From Oryzias latipes (taxonomy: Eukaryota; Chordata; Actinopteri; Beloniformes; Adrianichthyidae), in contig NC_019876.2 of assembly GCF_002234675.1 (NCBI RefSeq), forward strand, positions 10,289,245 through 10,353,244: a DNA stretch of 64,000 nt, given 5' to 3'. This document shows, piece after piece, positions 54,601 through 61,269 of the stretch. Below the pieces are notes generated by a model, which saw only the letters and a program-made list of their open reading frames with translations, made no database searches and was not told the DNA's origin. Numbering within the stretch: position 1 is the stretch's first letter; each line of letters starts with the position of its first letter. The position numbers were made by a program, and so were the translations under genes.

Positions 54601-55159
54601 TAAATGTTTTTAGCTTTGACATTTTTGGATTAAAACACACAAGAGTTATGACACAATTATGGAATCAGTTGAGATAAATGTGTTGTTGTTTTTTTTGGGA
54701 ATTATACATTTTATTTTGTCTGTACATTTGTGATCTTTGTTATAGAGCAAAAAATGGTTTATCTGAGTGCTTTTATCATTTTCTTCCTTGTTCAAAACTC
54801 TGAATTGGGTCAAAAACAACCCAACTTATGGGAGATTTTTAACTATAACGTGTGTAAAGGATCAAAAAAAGGAACATGCACTTTTTTTCGATTGTCGGAA
54901 AAAGGGATCAAAGAACCATTTGTGTTCAGTTTTTGTTCTAAGAGGTAAATGTGAAAATCTTCAGGGAAATTATATTTTCCTGTCTGTTCTCACAAACTGA
55001 CGTTGTTTCTCTGTTCAGCTGCAGATCGTCAGGCAGAAAGACAAACCGGAGATGCTGTTCCGACAGCTCTTGGTGGAGGACAAAGGCTTACACGGAGGCG
55101 CTTCCTATGTGGACTTCCTTTGTTACGTCCACAGAGAGATCAGGCAGCTCCTCACTTAA
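36667..55159 (+). CDS. sec24d: Sec24d, COPII coat cargo-selection subunit
   Basis: Partner of Sec23 in the inner COPII coat at ER exit sites; the D paralog is needed for procollagen export. Coding exons: 36667-36817, 37453-37558, 39476-39606, 40572-40967, 41132-41244, 41336-41447, 41932-42059, 45838-45976, 46550-46665, 47398-47522, 49691-49882, 50360-50453, 50762-50878, 51082-51252, 51356-51452, 51525-51670, 51754-51892, 52790-52908, 53009-53188, 53682-53873, 54131-54220, 55019-55159. Total 3,195 nt, 1,064 residues (human 1,032), every phase consistent. Domains: Pro/Gly/Gln-rich disordered N-terminus 1-340 with GPPMGG repeats; zinc finger C395, C398, C417, C420; trunk from [13 protein letters not shown] (about 474); conserved [13 protein letters not shown]; gelsolin-like [13 protein letters not shown] near 953-965; C-terminus [24 protein letters not shown] and [14 protein letters not shown] favour D over C. 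The upstream ATG at 36598 lies in the intron. Confidence 0.96.
37041..37538 (+). repeat. Perfect 249-bp tandem duplication containing a sec24d exon
   Basis: 37041-37289 and 37290-37538 read the same base for base, with a five-base microhomology (AATGG) at the joint. Each copy has the acceptor tctgacag and the exon start ([20 protein letters not shown]), but only the second copy continues to a donor (CAAAG|gtaccg at 37558). The first copy runs into AATGGATAG, an in-frame stop, and has no donor. It is either a very recent duplication or an assembly artefact. Confidence 0.9.
38160..38310 (+). repeat. Hairpin-forming repeat (family C), copy in sec24d
   Basis: ATAAGCGGGTTAGTGGCCTT followed by GTGTGCGTTATTACTTTTTA, then the complement TAAAAAGTAATAATGCACAC and GGCCATTAACCCTTA: an inverted repeat with a loop of about 45 bases. 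The same block occurs at 60440-60570. It is probably the terminus of a foldback-type element. Confidence 0.6.
38810..38995 (+). repeat. Dispersed repeat family A, right-end fragment
   Basis: Carries the family tail (ATATGTGTCCTCAATAATC, ATGCCACAGGATCATG) and terminus CATCAGAGTGGGTCTCTAAA. The left half is lost. Confidence 0.6.
39616..39833 (-). mobile_element. SINE-like insertion with 17-bp target-site duplication
   Basis: A 184-bp insert (39633-39816) is flanked by perfect 17-bp direct repeats CTAACAATTTAGCTTGT (39616-39632 and 39817-39833). It contains GGGGTCGCCACAGCGAAC and ACGCCGGATGCCCTTCCTGA, phrases of a common percomorph repeat. On the minus strand a tRNA B-box-like GGTTCGACTCC lies near its start. 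It begins 26 bp after a sec24d donor. Confidence 0.75.
40040..40370 (+). repeat. Dispersed repeat fragment, related to 57540-57635
   Basis: Shares TTCACACTGAGCAAGCAGGG and GGGCTTCTTTTTCT with the block at 57540-57635, and contains TGACGTCA at about 40239. No coding frame is conserved. Class unknown. Confidence 0.35.
42217..42300 (+). repeat. V-SINE/LINE-tail-like fragment
   Basis: TCCATCCATTCATCTTCTAA, TAATCCCTGTTGGGGTGATG and CTGGAGCCTATCTCAGCTAC: same family as 13280-13372 and 62838-63076. Confidence 0.5.
42906..43020 (+). repeat. hAT-type terminal fragment
   Basis: Begins CAGTGGTCCCCAACC, a widespread hAT terminus, followed by GGTACCGGGCTGC. The rest of the element is not recognisable, so this is a solo or degraded end. 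Confidence 0.4.
43209..44714 (+). mobile_element. Long TIR element, PIF/Harbinger-like
   Basis: The left end GGGGCCTCATTTATAAACG, followed by GTACGCAC-rich sequence, is mirrored by the right end in which AAATGAGGCCCC closes the element and GTGCGTACGCAC and TTTATAAATCC occur in inverted order. About 1.5 kb with no intact transposase. An internal minus-strand segment near 44060-44270 looks like a decayed coding remnant. The superfamily is inferred from general resemblance of the ends. Confidence 0.6.
45174..45577 (+). mobile_element. hAT-like MITE
   Basis: Left CAGGGGTATCAAACTCATTT and right TGAGTTTGACACATGTG form inverted termini; inside are GAGGGCCACACCAGCATAGT and GCGGGTCACATTTGGCCC. Flanks GCTATAAA and GCTATAGA are consistent with an 8-bp target duplication. 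No coding capacity. Confidence 0.7.
47022..47047 (+). repeat. G-rich run in sec24d intron 9
   Basis: GTGGGGGGGTGGGGTGGGGG and onward: four or more G tracts on the transcribed RNA sense strand, able to form a quadruplex in the pre-mRNA. Confidence 0.7.
47523..49690 (+). other. sec24d intron 10
   Basis: A 2.2-kb intron between the [12 protein letters not shown] exon and the [13 protein letters not shown] exon; phase 2 on both sides. It holds the dispersed repeat at 48425-48660; the rest is AT-rich with no recognised feature. Confidence 0.7.
48425..48660 (-). repeat. Dispersed repeat, inverted partner of 29490-29700
   Basis: Contains TTTTTCAAAATGGCGTTTC, TCTCCATAGTAACCATTTT and a C-rich left part. 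These match the reverse complement of the copy in synpo2 intron 1. Confidence 0.45.
51893..52789 (+). other. sec24d intron 17
   Basis: About 0.9 kb. Near 52012 is GGGATGTCCCGATCCAATCA, typical of a fish hAT-type repeat start; the rest is AT-rich. No exon. Confidence 0.5.
53249..53624 (+). repeat. Dispersed repeat family A, copy in sec24d intron 19
   Basis: Starts TTAAAGTCC and ends TATCAGAGTGGGTCTTTAA. The block GCAGTTCATTCGTAATTCGC and the tail CTGCTCCTGATTCACAACGA are family features. The coding exon is deleted. It begins 60 bp after the exon 19 donor. Confidence 0.65.
54221..55018 (+). other. sec24d last intron
   Basis: About 0.8 kb of AT-rich sequence with T-rich stretches; no repeat family or exon recognised. 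Confidence 0.7.
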
Positions 55160-55675
55160 ACCGCTTTGCCCCCCCCCCCACCCCCCGGGGAACCCCATCA
55201 CCTTGAACAGACCCGCACCCGAAGGTCCAGTTTGAAGGTCCAAACCTTCCAGACCTTCCCCTGGAAAAACCAATCCAGAGTCTCGCAGCTGCGTTTGTTC
55301 CTTCAAACATCACCCGTCACTCAGAAAGGTTTCTCTGACGAACACATCCAGACTTTCCCGCTCAGAGTCCGTGTGATGGATAGACTGGAGCGACTTCAGT
55401 GCCTGAGGCTGGAATGGATTTTGGCACTCTGCCTTCTGGCATAAAGCAATACAGCCTCTACCGCGTTTTCAATTAGTTTCAACCCTTTGTTTGCCCCCAC
55501 ACTCTATAAACCTGAACAGTCTGGGGTAAGGCTGGTAAACAATGTATTTGTGTCATTTTAAAGTTTGAGTAAAGCAAAGTTTTGGAGGAAAAAGCTCAAT
55601 AATTTGCAGAAATTAGATGAAGAAAATGTAGTTTTATTTTGAAAGGGAAGTTGAAATATTGCCCTGCAGACAGGA

Positions 55676-55681
55676 AATAAA
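55676..55681 (+). terminator. Proximal polyadenylation signal of sec24d
   Basis: AATAAA about 520 bp after the stop codon, followed by a T-rich stretch. Confidence 0.5.
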
Positions 55682-56611
55682 AAATTTTTTTGGAGTCTGC
55701 ATAGAAGCACAGTTAGAGCAGGAACTAGTGTAATACAAAATCAACTTTTGACGTCAGAATGGAAAGTTCTTCATTTTTCTAATTTCTATTCTAAAAAAAA
55801 GTGGGGCTGAACTTCCTGTTTCGACCAACAAACTTTAAAAGTTTTGCTCACAGAATACTTTCAGTATTGAAACGTTTCTCCAACTTTGCTGTCTGACTGA
55901 AAGTGAATCGCAGTGAACATTATCTCGACTAGAAAAAGGAGGAAAAAAAGAAAAAAAAGATGAAATCTGTCCGTCCCTTTCACAAGTGCAAGATCCAACG
56001 TGTTCGAGAATTTCTTTGACCATTTTAGGCTGAGGGTTCATCCTCGACGCGCTCCAAGGAGTAAACAAAGCGAGCACTGCTGGCACTTTACAACAGAAGG
56101 CAAAGCTGTGGAGAAAGGCCATCAAAGGGAAACTTTTGTCCGTTTGAACCACATTTCTATGGATATCAAAAAGTAATTACATCATAACATGGCATTATCT
56201 TTTTGAGTTAAGAGGCGTTATCATTTAACCAGTTTTATGAAATCTTGTGTAGAAAGATATTTATCTTCAGCCTGTACAGCTACATCACCAACCTATATCA
56301 CTTATTTTTTATATGCATATCATCACCAATCATCTAATGATTTTGTCTTTAAGCAGCCAGACCATTTTTGTTGTTTTTGAATCACCTGCCATAAGAATTG
56401 TTATTCTGGAGAATTTCATCTTTTTTTTTGGTCTGTATGCAAAGATTTCTCAGGTGATTTCTAAACCTAATATTTCGTGTTCAAAAAAAAAAAGGTGAAC
56501 TGGAAATGAATGGGTGTTAATGGAGTACTTGTGATGTGCATTGTGTTCTAATCCTGAAAATGGAATCTGGCTTGTTTACTTTGTTTACAATTTATTTCTT
56601 GTTAAGGACCA

Positions 56612-56617
56612 AATAAA
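56612..56617 (+). terminator. Distal polyadenylation signal of sec24d
   Basis: AATAAA within an A-rich segment about 1.45 kb after the stop. Confidence 0.4.
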
Positions 56618-56729
56618 AAATAAAAAAAAGGCAAAGTTAATATTTCAAATAGTCCATGTCATGTCTTAACCAAACCACTAGAGGGTGCAAATTGACAATT
56701 GTTGGAGCTTTTTTAAAACCTGCATTCAT

Positions 56730-56941
56730 TTAACCCTTGTGCTGTCTTAGATGACCCCACCCTTACATTGACATGTTCTCCCCACCATGACAAAGGTGGA
56801 TAAAGGTGGAAAGATTTCATGTAATCCATGGACACCAGTGAAGATCACAAATCATTGAAGAAAAAAGGTTCAGAGCACTGTCTAGTGGGTCTAGATGACC
56901 CAACTCCCAATTTTAAAGTGCCTAGGATAGCACAAGGGTTA
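56730..56941 (+). mobile_element. piggyBac-like MITE, copy 5 (family B)
   Basis: TTAACCCTTGTGCTGTC at the left, GATAGCACAAGGGTTA at the right, core TGTAATCCATGGACACCAGT. It sits between sec24d and kcnip4 and directly touches a family A copy. Confidence 0.8.
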
Positions 56942-56944
56942 CAG

Positions 56945-57312
56945 ACCTACTCTGAAAATGCTGACTATTTTTCTGATACATAAATAAAATTGAGCTTAAA
57001 TTTGTAGTTCAGAGTATGTCTTTCTTCAAACAGTTGTGAATCAGGAGCAGAAAAAAAAGCTGAATGATGTAGAAAATACACTGGGTGAGCCACGAGAGAA
57101 ACAGAGCTCTCAGCAAAAAGGAGGGGAAGAGGGGATGGGGTTGCTCCACCCCTAACTCAGATGTGAATTTCTAAGGAACTTCTGCCGCTCTGCAGAAACT
57201 ATGTACAAAAACAAAAAAAGACGACGCAGACTTTTTAATTTTGGCTAAAAACGGCATTGTCATAATTGAACACTTTTAAAATAGATCAAAGGATGATTTG
57301 AGTTAATGTTTA
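56945..57312 (-). repeat. Dispersed repeat family A, reverse copy
   Basis: Reverse copy with AACAGTTGTGAATCAGGAGC, GATGTGAATTTCTAAGGAAC, TTTTGGCTAAAAACGGC and ATAGATCAAAGGATGATTTG. The exon region is mostly lost. Confidence 0.55.
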
Positions 57313-57539
57313 AATGAAAGATGAGTGTGTGTTAATATTGAAAAGTTATGTTTAACATTATTTACTTTCACATTTGCAAGAAAAGAAATCAACAAATTTA
57401 CCACAATTGATGCATTTTTGGAGCAGTTAAAATGACGAGCAATACTTCTGACATTTTCTTTTTTTTTTTCTTCACAAAATGAAAAAGCTTTAAGGAAATG
57501 GGGAAGATTTGTCAGATTGTCTTAAAATGGCACCTGGAC

Positions 57540-57635
57540 CGTGGTATAAGCTGCTGTAAAGTTTGGTGTTCACACTGAACAAGCAGGGAGGGGCTATAGC
57601 TTCTTTTTCTTTTTCTAGGTAGCACAAGGGTTAAA
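57540..57635 (+). repeat. Mosaic repeat fragment with a family B terminus
   Basis: Shares TTCACACTGAACAAGCAGGG with the block at 40040-40370 and ends in GTAGCACAAGGGTTAA, a solo family B terminal sequence with TTAA. Confidence 0.45.
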
Positions 57636-57728
57636 AAAAACAACTGTTACCAATTTGGCTATTGGGGGGAAACTACGTGTATAAAATATGACCTAAAGAA
57701 ACTACTGCTCACCCAGATGGAATTCATC

Positions 57729-58572
57729 TTTAATACTGTACATCTAACAAGCGTCTGTACAATGGCCATAATACCATATAAACAACTTCAAACACTGCTT
57801 CTTCATGAAAAGTCCAAAACGGAAGTAAAAACATGTTTGTAAGTGGTTTGCAGAAATCATTCAGGTTAAAAAAACTTAAAGCAGCATTTTTCCTTTCCTC
57901 CTTATAATAAAGATAACGTCGTCTAACATGAAACTCGTGGTAAAATAACTACCTTTGTGCTTCCGTAGAGAAAATGTCCACATTATGGTCCAAATTTGAC
58001 ATCAATACAATCCTTGTGTTTTCCTATTTTAGTTGGCAAGTAAACATGGACAAAGTCTAAAAAAAGTCGAAGAGTTCTTATCCTGTTTCTATAGTAACTT
58101 TTTTCTCGAAATGCTTCAATCAGAAGATAAAGTCAGAACACTCTGGAACTGAGGAGGGAGGAGGTTGACTTAAATTGTGTTCGGTTTTGGATGCTAAAGA
58201 AGTCACAGTGTGTCCAGTTGGCAGCAAATAAAATGACATAGTAGCAAAAAAAAAAAAAAAGAAAGCATTATTTCTACTTCATTAAATAACTGTTTTTTTT
58301 TCTTTTCTTTAGAATTTTCACTCCAAAGTCTATAAGAATTGAAAAAAAAAAAAAAGTTTGTCTTTTATATGCCAAGAATCGTTTCAAAAGAAGCTTGTTC
58401 CAGAGTGTTCATGCCATGCTGCCTACTCCTACCGCTGGCCCACATTTATGAACAATATTTCATCTATGGTTAAAAGTCTGCATAGCACACTGTACACAGT
58501 AAAAGTCCAGGTCAGGAACCGAGCCATGCTAAAGATGCCGTTCTCCTGCAGCCTCCATGGGTGTCCAACGAG
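57729..58572 (-). other. kcnip4: kcnip4-like 3' UTR
   Basis: Sequence following the stop codon on the minus strand, down to an ATTAAA polyadenylation signal (57729-57734, read in reverse). It includes A/T homopolymers near 58245 and 58340. Confidence 0.5.
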
Positions 58573-61269
58573 TTAAAGAACGTTCTCAAAGAGATGCATT
58601 GATCTCATGATGTTTTCATCCTGAAGACGGAAAGACAAAAAAAAGCCAATAACAGCGAATTGATGCCAACAGGTTTCAGAGCGGATGAGTTTCATCTTAC
58701 ATTTTGGCAAGAGTCGATGAACTCATCTATGGTTACTACTCCATCTTTGTTCTTATCCATCTTCTGTTGACGAAAAAAAATAAGAAGATGATAAAACCCA
58801 GAAAGTAGGACAGATTTCTATAACTGGCAGCACAATGAAGACACTGACCTGAAAGAATATTTCCACATGCTGACGGGGCGTCTCCTCTTTGAGGACGGGG
58901 TAGGTGCATTTACCCATCATGTCGTAGATGGCCTTCATGATGTCCAGCATTTCCTTTTTCACACGGACAACAACAACATCATAGAGGGTTTCTTTTTATT
59001 TTTACTGACTGCCTCTGGAGTACGGTGATGCACAAAGGCTCGACTCAAAAGCTAACAGCCTCTGTAATTGCTAAACAAACCCCTTCTCATTACACTTCCA
59101 CCACTGTGCATTCTATTCATTTTTTTGGGGGGGGTTCTGTGCGCCTGTTTTTGTCAGACATCTCATACTCAACTCTTCAGAGGGGCGGTTATGGTGACCC
59201 TTGAGGTTTACTTTTATCAGATTTTATTTTAGTTACGGTATATTTTTATGTTTTTTTAGGCTCAGACCGGGCAGAGAAGAGGATCAGGGATGTGGAGAGG
59301 AGCAGGTGGGGTTAATGCCACAAAGAAAAGAAAAAAAAAATCATAGACAGAGCAAGGCACTAAAAACAACACAGTTTAAAGGGAAATAGGCAGACTGCTG
59401 TGTAGAAGATTATTCCTTTGGCCGTGTATTCCAGCAGCCTTTGCTACATCATAAAGTATAAGTAAGCAAGTTTGGCAATTTGATTTTTTTTTAATCATAC
59501 TTAAATAACATGTCACGGTTAAAGCACATTTAGGGTTTGTTTATATTATACTGAAAAATAACCATAAACCAGACAATGTTTAATTTAGAAAACAAAACAA
59601 AAAAATTTACCAAATAAAAACACTTGGAATTAGGTTGGGTTAAAAAATAAATAATAAAATACTTGTTTGTGATATACAGCTGGAGTGATTAGTGCTGTGA
59701 TAATTAAATAAAATGTATTTTATAAAATTTCATTCAGGTGAATGGTGAATAAGTATTATATCAGTTATAGCCTCTTAAAAAATGTGATGTGTAGACTCAT
59801 ATTGTGACGTGTTTTCGTGATACCTATCGTATGGCCTACTTTGCAGTATGAATAGCACACACCTGAGCTGTGACTTCCTCCTCTATAAATATGGAGGTTT
59901 CCGTCTCAGCGCAGTTCAAGCAGGAAAACAAACCTCTTTAGATATGTATCCATCTTTATTGATGTCATAAAGATTGAAAGCCCAGATGAGTTTTTCTTGG
60001 ACCGTGCCTCTCAGGAGGATGGAAAGCCCCATGACAAAATCCTGCGAAGGATTGAACAAGGTTCACATGAGGGTTTTAGTAAAAATAAATCATTTTAATT
60101 CTGTGAATTAAAAAAAACAGATAAAAAAAACAACCCATTTCAACTATTTTTCGTCAGTTAATTAAAGTGTGCAGACACCAAAAATCAGAAATACCCCATT
60201 ATTCAAATGAAGAGCAACCTCACATTGCACATGCACATGATGTGCATAGACTGCACACAAACAGAACGCTTGATGAAAACTTTTTTTAATGTCCTAATAA
60301 GCGCCTTGTCACGTTACCATGAAAAGGCGCCGCACCACGTAACAAATAGTCCGCTTTTTGTGAAAAAGCGATCCAAATGGGGAAAAAAAAAAAGAATTAA
60401 GGACTGAAAACTGTTTAGTATTTATTTCTTTTGGAGGTGACCATGTTATAAGCGGGTTAATGGTCTTCGAAGTTTGCATTATCACTTTTTAATGCTTTGC
60501 ATCAGACGGTTCAGGCTTTCAGGGCGTGCGTTAAAAAGTGATAATGCACACATTGTTTGGCATTATCCCTTACATCTAGGTTGTGAACTTTTCTCCCAAA
60601 AAAGCGACTTAAATAGGATTTTTTCTTCTTTAGATCGCATGCGTTTGCTCCTGCGACTTTTACACCCGCGCGACTTACAATCTGGAAAATACACAACATC
60701 TCCTGGACAGTTTGACAGCATCAATCTGTTTTCCAGTGCGTGGATTACCTCAAAACTCACAGAGCCGTTGTGATCCGTGTCAAATGCATTGAACAGGAAG
60801 TGAGCGTACGTCGAAGCATCTGCAAAAACAGAAAAAAAAGAACAAATGGAAGTCAGTGCAGCCAGACCTGCAGCAGTACCGCAAACAATGAAACCATTGT
60901 ATTCTCTTTTTTTTCCTTTAAGCTGTTCCGTGCAACTACAAAGAACTAGACTCGTTAAGAGAAGGAAAAAAAAAAACACAGATTATCTTCGTTTCCACTT
61001 TAGTGTGCCATCTTTACTGTTCTGCCTTTCTTCTCTCCAAGCAGATAAATCAAAGCCTCTCACAGCTTTTCTGTCTTTTTCCTGAACAAGAGCTTGTGCT
61101 TTGTGATGAAATAAGAGTTAACGTCTGCATATAAACTAATTAATTGCAGTTAAGTTAGCACACAACAAATTAAGGGGAAGTAAAGCAGAAAGCGCAGACC
61201 TCCTTGTGGGAAGAACTGTGAGTAGATGTCTTTAAAAGTTTCTTCATTGACGACTCCACTGGGGCATTC
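58573..61269 (-). CDS. kcnip4: Kv channel-interacting protein, KChIP4-like, 3' part
   Basis: Calcium-binding auxiliary subunit of Kv4 A-type potassium channels (neuronal calcium sensor family). Six exons on the minus strand: 61200-61269, 60749-60819, 59934-60041, 58849-58953, 58701-58763, 58573-58620 (stop TAA 58573-58575). Phases are consistent; 154 C-terminal residues are in the window, and the variable N-terminal exons must lie to the right. EF1 is the degenerate [21 protein letters not shown]2 has [13 protein letters not shown]3 [11 protein letters not shown] and EF4 [12 protein letters not shown], each with intact Ca ligands. [20 protein letters not shown] and the ending [15 protein letters not shown] fit KChIP4 best among KChIP1-4 (the Cys in GKCTYP is KChIP4-specific as I recall). 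The paralog call is less certain than the family. It converges with sec24d. Confidence 0.9.
58954..59933 (-). other. kcnip4-like intron
   Basis: About 1 kb between the YISKE and EMLDIMK exons. AT-rich with a short G run at 59127-59135; nothing else recognised. Confidence 0.7.
60042..60748 (-). other. kcnip4-like intron with hairpin repeat
   Basis: About 0.7 kb. The part 60295-60570 is the second copy of family C (see 60440-60570). Confidence 0.65.
60440..60570 (+). repeat. Hairpin-forming repeat (family C), copy in kcnip4-like intron
   Basis: ATAAGCGGGTTAATGGTCTTC, TTGCATTATCACTTTTTAA and then TTAAAAAGTGATAATGCACA, GGCATTATCCCTTACA. The arms of about 19 bases match perfectly over TGCATTATCACTTTTTAA. 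The upstream block AAGAATTAAGGACTGAAAAC is also shared with 38130-38150. Confidence 0.6.

Larger units (their letters stand above)
55160..56640 (+). other. sec24d: sec24d 3' UTR
   Basis: Starts with a C-rich run a few bases after the stop (about 55168-55187, up to eleven consecutive C). Two canonical AATAAA signals are visible, at 55676-55681 and 56612-56617; either could end the message, giving 3' UTRs of roughly 0.5 or 1.5 kb. Confidence 0.6.
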
